A stretch of 32,650 bases of DNA. Origin: Nostoc sp. JL34 (lineage in GTDB: Bacteria; Cyanobacteriota; Cyanobacteriia; Cyanobacteriales; Nostocaceae). Location: the NCBI RefSeq assembly GCF_017114945.1, contig NZ_JABXKQ010000104.1:1-32650 (forward strand), read 5' to 3'. Positions 1 through 8,869 of this stretch are shown one piece after another (within the stretch, counting starts at the first letter, position 1; each line of letters begins with the position of its first letter). The notes under the pieces are model-generated. The model made no database searches. It saw nothing but the letters and a program-made list of their open reading frames with translations, and was not told where the DNA came from. Made by a program: the position numbers and the translations under genes.

Positions 1-62
1 AGGTAGCCGTTCTTGAACCCAATTAAATACCCTTGCTAAGTTAAACTCTTAGTAACTAATTA

Positions 63-78
63 TACTCTCATGAGAGTA
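63..78. promoter_or_regulatory. Perfect 16-bp palindrome, possible operator
   Basis: The sequence TACTCTCATGAGAGTA is a perfect palindrome in AT-rich DNA upstream of a degraded reading frame. Perfect dyads of this size can be operator sites for dimeric regulators. No recognisable promoter boxes or intact gene follow closely, so the role is a guess from symmetry alone. Confidence 0.22.
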
Positions 79-93
79 ATAAAAGAGCGTTAG

Positions 94-447
94 GTAAGTT
101 CTCACCTTCTCGACTCCAGAGCAGTTCAACAAATTGCGAGAGTGGCGATCGCGGTTGGTAAGTCTGGTAAATCATCTGGTTTTGCCAGTCAATCAACACT
201 AACAGATCATCTTTAGGCTACCGCCGAAACCGATGATTTGACGACTTTACTCCAACTCGCACACCATACTAAACGATATTCCACCTATCCGATTGACGAT
301 CTCGCTCCCTGGTACTTTGATAAAGCCTGCTCTTCATACAACCTCAGACACTTATTAAGTCTGGGAGTGAGCAATGCCGTAGCCGATAAAATCACGCTTC
401 AGGTCACAGAAGTAGATTTCTCTGGCACTAATACTTGGTCATTTTAA
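94..447 (+). pseudogene. Degraded reading frame with an in-frame stop, unknown family
   Basis: One frame stays open from 94 to 447 apart from a single TAG at 214-216, and has a TAG just upstream of 94. The part after the stop could encode 69 residues from a TTG codon at 238, with an LTTLLQLAH-like helical stretch and no ribosome binding site that I can see. I do not recognise the family. The in-frame stop, the lack of an ATG and the neighbouring transposon debris suggest a gene remnant, but a chance open frame is also possible. Confidence 0.25.
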
Positions 448-540
448 TAATTATGACAAGGAATGCTAGATAATAAGGATAAACGCGAACACCATATAGT
501 TTATCTGTACTATTTTGGTCAAAATTTAGAACCCATTTAA

Positions 541-975
541 CTATTGTTTATTGCAATAACTCAGTAAGTGCTTGGTGAACAACTTAGATGAAACTGGGTA
601 AAACACTGGCTCATAGTCAGCGTTCCAAAAGAAATGCCAGCGATACTTGGTGTCAAAATCAGATGCCCATTCTTCAAAGCTGTAGTCGTAACGTTGCCCA
701 TTTCGCCATTGCTTTGCATGAGCAACTATTGTGTCAACTTTCACCCCAAATCTTTCAGCCATTTCATAAGCAGTAAGAAAAGGTAGCTGGGTAAATTCTT
801 CTTCTAGCTCAAATTCTTGATCCACATTAGGTGAATCATTGGCTATTCCATCCTGTAAAGAATTTACAATTTTTTGGGATTTTTGGGTATCAGTTAAAAA
901 AGCTGATACAAAGATAAGACCTAGCCCACTTAAGGCAACTATTTCAGTAAATGTAGTTAAAATTTCTTGAATCAT
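541..975 (-). CDS. Hypothetical protein with one N-terminal membrane segment
   Basis: This 144-residue protein is not one I recognise. Residues about 10-29 form one hydrophobic segment (IVALSGLGLIFVSAFL) that could anchor it in a membrane. An acidic stretch follows (about 50-63, DQEFELEEEF), then a charged, aromatic-rich C-terminal half with YEMAERFGV at about 71-79, which recalls a helix-turn-helix start but is too short to assign. The ATG at 975 is the natural start. It is on the same strand as the GIY-YIG remnant 125 bp upstream, so the two may once have been a pair. The function is unknown. Confidence 0.5.
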   Translation of the reverse strand: MIQEILTTFTEIVALSGLGLIFVSAFLTDTQKSQKIVNSLQDGIANDSPNVDQEFELEEEFTQLPFLTAYEMAERFGVKVDTIVAHAKQWRNGQRYDYSFEEWASDFDTKYRWHFFWNADYEPVFYPVSSKLFTKHLLSYCNKQ

Positions 976-1100
976 GATTGGTTTGTAGGATTACTGGGTA
1001 GATGCAATCGATATATATTCCCAAATGATGCTTTAGTAGGTGTGTTATCTCCAACAAATACGACGTGTTCAGTATTGTACATTTGATTTACTGATACACG

Positions 1101-1843
1101 TTAACGAGCGCAGTTTTTAATAACCCAAAGTAATGGAATTGGATCGGTTTCTAAATAGGATATCCCAGAATATTCATAAGGATATTTGCTACTCATTTCA
1201 GATAAAGCAACTTTAGTGAGCGTTTGCAGTTTAATACCAGCAAGCTCTTTAGAATCCGTACTTAGCTTTAATTCTTTATAGTTATTACTTGGTGTGATAT
1301 GGAGAATAACTCCATTACAAGCAACTTGCCAATGATTATTGTACGAACGATTTTGGCGAGCATTAGCTTTTTGTTCTCTACTTACTGGGCGAAAAAGTAT
1401 GCCACGCATTATTACATATTTCTGCCATTTAAATTTTAAACTTGTATTTTTATATTTGTTTTCTCGAATAAAAATTTTTATCTTTGCGGCTGTACCTTTT
1501 GGCGAACAATCTGTCCAATCATACTTTAAATAAACGTTTGTTAATTCCGAGGCTGTTTGAGATTTTCTCCCAATGATAATTAAATGCCTGGAGAAAGCTT
1601 TCAAAAAATCTCTCAGGATAACTTCTGATGGAATAACAGCAGGTAATTCAACTCTTGTTCCATTTAATAAAGGTTGAAAATTATTGATTAAGTATTTTTC
1701 TGCTTCCCCTAAGCCTGACTCATTCCATGCTAGCCAAGCTATTTTCACTGGGAAATCCTTATCAATTTCTTCCAACTGATATTGACGGTGATGATTTTTC
1801 CATCGAGATGCTAAATTAGTCGCTTGTCCTACATAGAGGATTC
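1101..1843 (-). pseudogene. GIY-YIG nuclease-like gene, 5' end lost to an IS66 insertion
   Basis: The frame encodes RILYVGQATNLASRWKNHHR right at the transposon border. This matches the second half of a GIY-YIG nuclease-fold module (YVG, then the conserved Arg and Trp and a His pair). The remaining roughly 240 residues hold no motif I can name. The open frame runs on into the IS66 element and could start at 1934, but those upstream residues are the transposase C-terminus read in another frame, so they are not native. The first part of the GIY module is missing here. A candidate N-terminal piece lies on the other side of the element (3391-3449). The protein is probably inactive. A fusion product using a start inside the IS cannot be excluded. 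Confidence 0.6.
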
Positions 1844-3390
1844 GTAAGGATTCAGGTCTAATATTTAGGAAGCAGAGATGGGCGAGACAGATAATTATTA
1901 GAATTAGCCAGCAGTGCTTGTGCAAAAAAGTCAATCACAGACCTACCTTGACGACGACAGGTTTGTACCACTGTTAACAGATGGGCAGTGTGTCTAAACC
2001 TGTCCATTGAACGGGAGCCACCACTTACCTTACGTTTCGTCACGGCCAAACGCAGCGATCGCTCGGCCTGATTGTTATCAGGAGGGATTTCAGGATTGTC
2101 AAGAAAATACCACCATTGACTTGCTTTATCACGCAAAGAACGTAAAAGGTGGCCAGCTGTAGCTCCTGCTTTGTCAATCCACTGATTAAGTGAGGAGTGC
2201 AACTTAGATTTAAATTGGTTGACCCAATCGTTGTAACTGAAGGAGTCAAGGCTCTCAAACCATTGAGCGTAATTGCTAAAGGCTTCATCAATTAAATTAA
2301 CAAACGTTTCACCGATAGCTTGGTTGTGAAGACCTGGAAGAATAATTAGTTTTTTGAAGTGTCGGCGTAGATGAGCCAAACATTTCTGCTGGGCAAAAGC
2401 TGGATAGCCGTTGTAAACGCTAAAATCATCGCTGCTGAGTACCCCTGCATACTCAGTCCCTAAAATTGTTTCTAATTCGGCTCGTGAACGAGTGTCAGCC
2501 GCAGTAAACAGGCAGAAATCAGAATTGGCAACTACCCACAACCATTCTTTGACTCCTTTAACTGACCAAGGTGTTTCATCCACATGAACATTCGGTTGTG
2601 TCTGCTTTACCCAACTACTCAATTCATTAATACTTGGTTCAATCGCTTGTTGGATTCGTTCATTAGTTGCGACTAACGTTCCAAGCCCAATTTCAACTTG
2701 CCCTAATTCCCACAACATTTCTTGCTGTTTTTCATAAGGCATGTGTGCATAATTGTTTACCCATCCTAAGAACGCTTGTAATCTAACTCCTAAATCTTGC
2801 CCTGGAACGATATCTGGCGACCATGAGGCTGTTTGTACATTTCCACAACACTCACACACGCAGGTATGGCGTTGATATTCCACAATTTAAATGGGACGTT
2901 CTACTAATTGCGCTACAGACTGTTTTTCTATTTTTACTGCCACAGTCGCAAATGCTTTTTGACCGCAGTGAACACAATCTTCTGGACGTAAGATTTCATA
3001 ACGATCTACTCTGCCAAAACCCTTACGCGTTTTTCCCTGATGCCCTGGTTGCCCGCCTGGTTTTCTTTTGGGATGATTCGATTCTCCGTCCAGGGATGCT
3101 TTTTTGTTTTCGCTCTTTTTTAGAATATCCCCAGATGGTGGTTTCGATGAGGTAGAACTATCTAAATCTCGGCTGACTTTTAAACCTTCTACTTCTTGCT
3201 GTAGTTCTAAGATTGTTTTCTGTAACTCACATATTCCCTTGCCCTGCTCAATAATTATCTTTACCAGTTCTTCTTTTGATAACTGGTTCAAGCTTTCTCG
3301 GTCTAAATCTTGAGGCAGGTTTTGGTTCATATTTGTGATACTCTCCCTCAAGCGTCCCCTTTGTCAATACCCTGCCACCTGAATCCTTAC
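1844..3390 (-). mobile_element. IS66-family insertion sequence, single-transposase type, 1547 bp
   Basis: The element has perfect 14-bp terminal inverted repeats, GTAAGGATTCAGGT at 1844-1857 and its reverse complement at 3377-3390. GTAA...TTAC tips are the known signature of IS66. It carries only the large tnpC-type transposase with no tnpA or tnpB, as in the ISBst12 subgroup. The 8 bases on each side (1836-1843 and 3391-3398) do not match, so the expected 8-bp target duplication is absent. That suggests deletion or recombination after insertion. The transposase carries a nonsense codon, so the copy is probably not autonomous. Confidence 0.85.
1858..3330 (-). pseudogene. IS66-family transposase (TnpC type) split by a TAA nonsense codon
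   Basis: Two collinear segments in the same frame together give about 490 residues, the usual IS66 transposase length. The first (3330 to 2887; an alternative start is at 3351) has a leucine-zipper-like helix ending in LQQEVEGLK and a CVHCG zinc-finger half. The second has the other half (CECCG) and the DDE catalytic core: Asp in HVDETPW, Asp in LSSDDFSVYNGYP and Glu in NNQAERSLR. They are separated by one TAA at 2887-2889, followed by ATT GTG GAA TAT. A single base change from CAA or GAA explains it. The GTG after the stop could restart translation, but the DNA-binding half would then be missing. Confidence 0.85.
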
Positions 3391-3449
3391 ATTGGTTTAT
3401 TGATATTTGTTGTAGTAAAACAAAAGTTATTTGATTTTAATAACAGCAT
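3391..3449 (-). pseudogene. Possible N-terminal fragment of the interrupted GIY-YIG gene
   Basis: Directly outside the IS66 end, a frame opens with ATG at 3449-3447 and reads MLLLKSNNFCFTTTNINKP up to the transposon tip. Orientation and position fit the missing start of the GIY-YIG gene at 1101-1843. A joined product would lack about the first strand of the GIY module, consistent with a deletion and with the absent target duplication. The piece is only 19 codons long and the claim rests on position. Confidence 0.3.
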
Positions 3450-3536
3450 TTATTTAGCTGGAAAACATACTAATTTTACACTGTTTAACTTCAAAGCAGA
3501 CGACAAGTGTATAGATTCTTCATGCATAGATGAGGG

Positions 3537-3573
3537 GGAGAAAAGGAGTTGCCGAGGGCAACTCCTTTTCTCC
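3537..3573. terminator. Strong 17-bp stem hairpin (terminator-like or mobile repeat)
   Basis: Positions 3537-3553 and 3557-3573 are perfect reverse complements with a 3-base GAG loop. The stem (GGAGAAAAGGAGTTGCC) can be extended by three more pairs including one wobble. Neither side carries a clear T-run, so it is not a standard intrinsic terminator. It sits in the 389-bp gene-free stretch between the two insertion sequences. Apart from the possible GIY-YIG fragment and this hairpin, I see nothing in 3391-3769. Confidence 0.55.
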
Positions 3574-3769
3574 TCCCTTAAAATGATTATCATTCTTGAG
3601 AAAACCTGTCTCTTGTTTTTCTTGGAATAATTTATTCTTTGGAAGTCCCAAATTTCCGCCTTCCGTCTGCTTTAATGGTTTTCTTTCCTTAGCGACAGTT
3701 CATAGCTGCCTTCAGCAAGAACTGCCCTCTGCCTTTCTCAATGAGTTATCTCAAAAAGATTAAGGGTAA

Positions 3770-5240
3770 GTAGTTCGGATTATCCCTCTTCTGTCACTTT
3801 CCGGGTATTCTGAATAAAAGAATAAAAAAATAAAACCCTGAAAGGTAAGTAGGGCAATGGATGTAGAATTACAAATCTTGAAACATTTGGCAAGAGATGC
3901 TCACCCAACAGTTGCTACCATAGATGAATATTGTGCAGAGTATAAAGACCTGTTTAAAGAAGTAAGAAATTATGAATGCTTCAAATATTTACATCTGGGA
4001 ATAATGTCACAAATTAAAAGAAAATCATTGCCAGAGATAGCGAAAGTTGTAAGTATAAACTCCGCCCAATCATTACATCATTTTCTAGCCAATTTAAATT
4101 GGTCATTAGATAAATTAAAACAACGAAGATTAAATAAACTCAAAAAAGTACTAGATGGAAATGCGATTACAGTAGTAATAGATGAAACAGGAGATAGAAA
4201 AAAAGGTAAAAAGACTGATTATGTAGCAAGACAATATCTAGGAAGTGTAGGGAAAATGGATAATGGGATAGTTTCAGTCAATGCTTATGGAGTTTACTCG
4301 AATATAACATTTCCTTTAACTGTAAAAGTATTCAAACCGAAAGGGACACTAAAAGCAGAGGATAAATATAAAACTAAAATAGAGTTGGCATCAGAAATTA
4401 TTGCTGAGTTAATGGAATCAGGCTTTAATATTAAATTAGTACTAGCAGATAGCTTATATGGTGAAAGTAGCCAGTTTATTAGAAAACTAGCTGAATATAA
4501 ATTAGATTATGTCGTAGCAATAAGAAGTAATCATGGAGTCTGGCTTCCAGCAGAGCAGAGCGTTAGGGCGAATAAGTGGTGTAAATTTAACAGAACATTT
4601 AGCAATGAAAAATCAGAAACTAGATACATTAGGGAAATAATTTATGGTAAAAAAAGAGCCATAACTTACTGGGAAATAACTACTGATCCAGAAACCATGC
4701 CAGAGAATTCTACTTCTTTTGTGATGACAAATCTTCAAGGTAATCTCAAGAAAATTTTAGGAGATTTATATGGATTAAGAACCTGGGTAGAATATGGTTT
4801 CCGACAGTGTAAACAGGAACTAGGTTGGACAGATTATCGTTTCACCAATTTTCAACATATTGAGAGATGGTGGGAAATTATTTTTTGTGTTTACACAATG
4901 ATTAGTTTAAATTCTCCAGCCTTGTTAGGCTTAAATAAATCTCGTCAAATTGAAACTGAGGTACAAGAAAATAGTGATATTGATTTTTCTAATCATCAAC
5001 AATGGAACCATGAATGCGGATGGAAGAATACCTTAAATAATCTGCGTCTCATTGCCCAACCACTCTTACTATTTTGGTTGATTTATCCCTGGATACATAT
5101 TTTCCCAAATTCTAATTTATTGCTGGGATTCAATCAATTAATTAGTGAAATGAATCAATTTAAACCCTGTTATGCTTCTGGATAATTTCACTTAGTTACT
5201 ACTTGCTAACGCCGGAGAGTGACAGAAGAAGGATAACTAC
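3770..5240 (+). mobile_element. IS701-like insertion sequence, about 1.47 kb
   Basis: The ends are inverted repeats. The left copy at 3780-3804 (TTATCCCTCTTCTGTCACTTTCCGG) and the right copy at 5212-5236 match at 23 of 25 bases. Outside these, GTAGTT (3770-3775) and AACTAC (5235-5240) also mirror each other, but the left end carries about 6 extra bases between the two blocks. No clear 4-bp target duplication is visible. One transposase gene fills the interior. The right end stops 24 bp before the stop codon of the kinase gene, which it did not damage. Confidence 0.75.
3857..5185 (+). CDS. Transposase, IS701-like DDE family
   Basis: This 442-residue DDE transposase cuts and joins the ends of the surrounding insertion sequence. 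The catalytic pattern is visible: Asp in VVIDETGDRKKGKK (about residues 107-120, followed by ARQYLG, a typical IS701 context), Asp in LVLADSLYGES (about 195-205) and a C-terminal acidic residue in VEYGFRQCKQELGW (about 312-325). The frame is intact from ATG to TAA, fits between the inverted repeats and has the family's usual length, so it may be active. Codon use is strongly A-rich compared with the genes at right. The family assignment rests on motif recall. A related IS4-group name is possible. Confidence 0.8.
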   Translation: MDVELQILKHLARDAHPTVATIDEYCAEYKDLFKEVRNYECFKYLHLGIMSQIKRKSLPEIAKVVSINSAQSLHHFLANLNWSLDKLKQRRLNKLKKVLDGNAITVVIDETGDRKKGKKTDYVARQYLGSVGKMDNGIVSVNAYGVYSNITFPLTVKVFKPKGTLKAEDKYKTKIELASEIIAELMESGFNIKLVLADSLYGESSQFIRKLAEYKLDYVVAIRSNHGVWLPAEQSVRANKWCKFNRTFSNEKSETRYIREIIYGKKRAITYWEITTDPETMPENSTSFVMTNLQGNLKKILGDLYGLRTWVEYGFRQCKQELGWTDYRFTNFQHIERWWEIIFCVYTMISLNSPALLGLNKSRQIETEVQENSDIDFSNHQQWNHECGWKNTLNNLRLIAQPLLLFWLIYPWIHIFPNSNLLLGFNQLISEMNQFKPCYASG

Positions 5241-5263
5241 CAACAGTTTTGAAATCATTTTAG

Positions 5264-6064
5264 TTAAAATGCCCTAATTAAAGTGCCTAGAGTTGGCGCA
5301 CCTAAAACTGAAGAGGCTAAATTCCCTGGGATATTCCCATCAATTATCCAGCAGTCAATCCCTAAACTAGAAATAGTCAAAAACTCCTCAACTTTCTTCG
5401 CCATCCCGCCAGTAACATCTACTGATTTGCTCTTGCCCAAGAAAGGTTTAATCTGAGAATAGTTAGCTTGAGTAATATTGGAAACTACTTGCCCCTCTTG
5501 ATCATATACACCTGCATAATTCCCAACATTTATTAGTCGAATTTTAAACTTACCTTGAAGATAGAAGTATTTCGCTAGTTCTACAAGCAATGCATCTGTC
5601 GAAAAGACAGTACCACCAATAGCGTGATCTAGAACTACATCACCGAAAACTAAAGGAATTAAACCTGCTTTTAGACTACTTTCTATAATACTAAAGTCAC
5701 TCTTCAATAGTTTTTTGCTATGAGTGATTATCATAGTAATAGGTGGCAAACTTACCACTGGTAAACCTGCCTGTAAAAAATTTTTAGCTAGTAGAGAATT
5801 TAAATCCAAAGCATCTTGATGAACTAAGCAGAACCCTAGTTTTTCTTCATCACCTGAAAAACCGTTAATTGTATTATATTTATTCGCTGATTGGTGGGCG
5901 AAAGAACCAGCACCGTTACCAATAATCAGTTTCAGATTAGGATTTTCATGTTTGATTAGGCTCACTTGCTCAACCAGTTGTGTTATAACTTCTCTTCGAG
6001 GAGTATAAGGTTTATCCTTGTCAGTAATTAAGGAACCTCCTAGCTTCACTAATACTAATTCCAT
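5264..6064 (-). CDS. Isopentenyl phosphate kinase (amino acid kinase fold)
   Basis: The protein is predicted to phosphorylate isopentenyl phosphate (and dimethylallyl phosphate) to the diphosphate with ATP, in the cytosol, feeding isoprenoid synthesis. The evidence from the sequence is the N-terminal nucleotide-binding motif VKLGGSLITDK (Lys7, Gly9, Gly10), the GNGAGSFAHQ loop with the conserved family histidine (His57), FGDVVLD, the FSTD segment and DVTGGMAKKV near the C-terminus. The length of about 266 residues is usual. I chose the ATG at 6064 over the TTG two codons upstream. The enzyme is best known from archaea and plants. Bacteria with the MEP pathway do not strictly need it, so a salvage role is inferred. 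The 3' end lies 24 bp from the IS701-like end, and the 5' side abuts a transposase remnant. Confidence 0.8.
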   Translation of the reverse strand: MELVLVKLGGSLITDKDKPYTPRREVITQLVEQVSLIKHENPNLKLIIGNGAGSFAHQSANKYNTINGFSGDEEKLGFCLVHQDALDLNSLLAKNFLQAGLPVVSLPPITMIITHSKKLLKSDFSIIESSLKAGLIPLVFGDVVLDHAIGGTVFSTDALLVELAKYFYLQGKFKIRLINVGNYAGVYDQEGQVVSNITQANYSQIKPFLGKSKSVDVTGGMAKKVEEFLTISSLGIDCWIIDGNIPGNLASSVLGAPTLGTLIRAF

Positions 6065-6132
6065 AATCAAATATTAAATGAGGAAAGATAAAAACTTATA
6101 AAAACTAATCCTAGACAAAAAAAATCAAAATT

Positions 6133-6273
6133 GCTAATCCAACGAGAATTCCCCAAGATGGTAACTCGCCTGCTCATTGCTAACATCGCTATGATTATCT
6201 GATTCAATTGCCGCATGGTCGTAGCATTTATTTGCGGTAGCAAGCATTGTAAAAGTGATAGGATGTCGAACAT
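6133..6273 (-). pseudogene. N-terminal remnant of a cyanobacterial transposase
   Basis: From the ATG at 6273 the frame reads about 47 residues (MFDILSLLQCLLPQINAT, then RQLNQIIIAMLAMSRRVTIL and GNSRWIS). From recall this resembles the start of a transposase common in Nostocales, where a GKGGSYRT-like segment and a DDE core would follow. Here the frame runs into unrelated residues and stops at 6067, so only the first tenth survives. The rest of 6274-6476 shows no gene or clear structure. Confidence 0.55.
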
Positions 6274-6476
6274 GGGCGAATTGTAGCTTTTGACTTGTCG
6301 TTGTGGAAGACAATAACTCTACTACATCAGCCCTCTCCCTTTATACTCTTTTTTTGGCACAGGTATTGCCTGATGTGTCGTGTTTGTTCTAAGCGTTTCC
6401 TAGAATAGCATCAGATGATCCCCTGAACTCTCTGAATATCCCGTCTTATTCCTGCATTCGCGCCAATTTCTGCAAG

Positions 6477-8858
6477 TCAAGTTTTGATATGAATAATACT
6501 TACCCAGTCACCTCCTTCAGAGCCATTTCCACTAAATCGCTCAGGAACACCAGGCCAAATATTGTTACCATCCAATGCTTGAATCTTGCTAACTGTTAAT
6601 TTATTGTTATCTAGTTTAAGAATGTAAATTTTACCTCCATCGACTAACCGCCATTTTAAATTTTCTTTTTCCGTAAACAAAATAATATTTGGGGAAAGGG
6701 AAATTCCTTTTTGTTGAAATTGCTGACGTAATCCATCAGGAATCATCCCTTTATTTAAATATCCTTGTAAATTAAATTTTTCGCTATCAAATAATGGTTC
6801 CTCATTCATAATCCAGTCGCCATGCAATGAGACAGTAAACTGATAGATATTACTTTGGTGAAAGACAGCTTTTTGCGACCAATCATCAGGCGTAATTAAT
6901 CTAACAGCTTCTGTGTAAGCAGTATTTTCACTTGTCAAAGGTTCAACTTCTGTAATTAGATTGATATTACTATCTAATATATCATTGCCCATTGCCCAAC
7001 GGATAGATTTTATTTCAGTTTTCGTAACTTGAACTGGCTCAACTTTCATTGGCAATATATAAAATACTTCACCTTTCAATACATTATCCGTATGAGCTAA
7101 AACAGATATACTACTCTTATGTAAACTATCAATTCTTACTGGTTTTTGAAACTGAATTACTAGACCTAGTTTAGTAAACAAATTTCTTAAATTCTGAGAT
7201 TTCAAATTAAATAATTGATCCTCTGGAACATTGTTAGAATTTTCCTGTGTTTCTGCAATAGTAGCTTCTAAAACTTGATCGTGATGCCAACTAGCATTGA
7301 TTATGCGATTGAATTCTGTTATTGCTTGTGTAGTGGTTTCTTTCTGATTAATAGGTGTTGCAGGATTTTCCTGAGAATTCACTAGTATAGGATTATTATC
7401 TTTATTACTTATAGGTGATATAGTGCTTTCTTGACTACCAATCTTTCTTCGGCAATCATAAACTGTTACATTATTAGGATTACCTAAAAATACTGCTAGA
7501 GGTGCATAATAATGCGCTATACCATGCGGTGGTTGAGGTTGAGGCTCTAATTTTCCTTCTTTGTTTTTTTGTTTAGGCCATTCTACATTGCCAGTAGCTG
7601 TTCGGACAGGAATTAACCAATAATCACCTACTTGATAAAAGTTATTCTGAGTATCTGCTTGAAATTGAATCTCAATTCCATCTTCAAGGAGAAACCATTT
7701 ATTACTCCCTTCAGATAAACTTACTTTGACTTCTTTAGAGTCCCAACGGCGTAATAGAGGATGCTTTTCTGGAAGCAATGTGTTACTCTTGCTATCCCCT
7801 GAGAGAATTACTTGATTCTCAATGCGATCCACTTGCTCAACTTTTAGTAGTTGGCGATCGCTATCTCCAAGTATATAATCATCATTAATGATTTCAACCC
7901 AATCACCTGCTGATAAACTAGAATTTTTGTCTTTTCCTAAATGTTCTAGCTTGAATACAAGGACTGAAGAATTTGTCTCAGTAGATGTCACAATAGGAAA
8001 AACAATTGAGCTATTTTCGCGTGACCAAACAAATGATAGTTGATTAGTATTAGAAACTCTAAAAATTTCCGCTCGATAAAGATGGTTTTCAGTACCACGA
8101 AATTTGGAATTAAACGGAATAACACATGGATCGTTTATTCCTGTAGAAGTAGGCTTTGTAATTCTGGCAATAATTTCGCTTTTTCCAGGCTTCAATAATT
8201 CTTTACCTAGCACACTCTGAAAATAGTCACGATCCTTACTAACTTGCTTGGCAACCGTTTCAATATCTTGATTATCTTTTAATTGTTTGAGCTTGACTTG
8301 CCAAACTAACTTAGAGCGAATTGCTGTATCTGCTCCCCCTAAAGCAACTTCACGAATATTAATTTTGAAGTCGTCACGATCTTCAATCGGAGTTATATGT
8401 CGTTCCCAAACATCAAGATAAGCAAGATATGTTGCTCCATTTAATTGAACTTTACAAGGATCTATAACTTCCGGCGTAAAATCTGGCTGCTGAAGATAAG
8501 ATACAAATTCCTCATTTTCACAAAGTATACCATCGACATAATAATTGCCTTGGCTAATTAAATAGCTTTGGCATTGGAGCCGTTTTTTTAATTCCTGTTT
8601 TTCTTCATCATTCAGGTTATTAATATTATTAATCTGCTCTTCAGTGGCGATAAATTCAAAACCACAATTCTGCTCTGGGCCACCTTGTAGTCCAAATATA
8701 TCTTTGGCCAAAGTTTGCAGGCGATTTAGTAGAATCGATGTCTGTTCGTTGAAGTCTGCATCTAATTGCACTCTACCTTGTTGCATCAATACTCGAAGGA
8801 AGTGCTTGCTTTTGTCGTAGGTATCACGAGTAAAATCGCCTCTAAATTCTCCTTGCAT
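6477..8858 (-). CDS. DUF6519 protein, distal structural component of the CIS
   Basis: This 793-residue protein begins with MQGEFRGDFTRDTYDK and MQQGRVQLDADFNEQ (about residues 1-40), the recognisable start of the DUF6519 domain that recurs in contractile-injection and phage-tail-like loci. The middle has beta-rich segments (AEIFRVSN, FVWSRENSSIVFP). Residues about 470-515 form an Asn/Thr/Ser-rich linker, then a second folded part. It is the last gene of the block, 11 bp after the preceding tail gene, with an AGAGGA ribosome binding site before the ATG. There is no signal peptide or membrane helix. A surface, fibre-like or anchoring role is inferred from position and size. The exact function is unknown. 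Confidence 0.7.
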   Translation of the reverse strand: MQGEFRGDFTRDTYDKSKHFLRVLMQQGRVQLDADFNEQTSILLNRLQTLAKDIFGLQGGPEQNCGFEFIATEEQINNINNLNDEEKQELKKRLQCQSYLISQGNYYVDGILCENEEFVSYLQQPDFTPEVIDPCKVQLNGATYLAYLDVWERHITPIEDRDDFKINIREVALGGADTAIRSKLVWQVKLKQLKDNQDIETVAKQVSKDRDYFQSVLGKELLKPGKSEIIARITKPTSTGINDPCVIPFNSKFRGTENHLYRAEIFRVSNTNQLSFVWSRENSSIVFPIVTSTETNSSVLVFKLEHLGKDKNSSLSAGDWVEIINDDYILGDSDRQLLKVEQVDRIENQVILSGDSKSNTLLPEKHPLLRRWDSKEVKVSLSEGSNKWFLLEDGIEIQFQADTQNNFYQVGDYWLIPVRTATGNVEWPKQKNKEGKLEPQPQPPHGIAHYYAPLAVFLGNPNNVTVYDCRRKIGSQESTISPISNKDNNPILVNSQENPATPINQKETTTQAITEFNRIINASWHHDQVLEATIAETQENSNNVPEDQLFNLKSQNLRNLFTKLGLVIQFQKPVRIDSLHKSSISVLAHTDNVLKGEVFYILPMKVEPVQVTKTEIKSIRWAMGNDILDSNINLITEVEPLTSENTAYTEAVRLITPDDWSQKAVFHQSNIYQFTVSLHGDWIMNEEPLFDSEKFNLQGYLNKGMIPDGLRQQFQQKGISLSPNIILFTEKENLKWRLVDGGKIYILKLDNNKLTVSKIQALDGNNIWPGVPERFSGNGSEGGDWVSIIHIKT

Positions 8859-8869
8859 AACAATCCTCT

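Noticed and set aside
1844..1934. Extended start of the GIY-YIG gene inside the IS66 element
   Set aside because: The upstream residues are the other-frame reading of the transposase 3' end and stop matching the nuclease at the IS tip.
2884..2889. Programmed frameshift between two IS66 genes
   Set aside because: The two parts are in the same frame and separated by a plain TAA, and IS66 transposases are normally one chain.
1..6476. tRNA, rRNA or riboswitch in the gaps
   Set aside because: I looked for cloverleaf arms and conserved rRNA or riboswitch cores and saw none.
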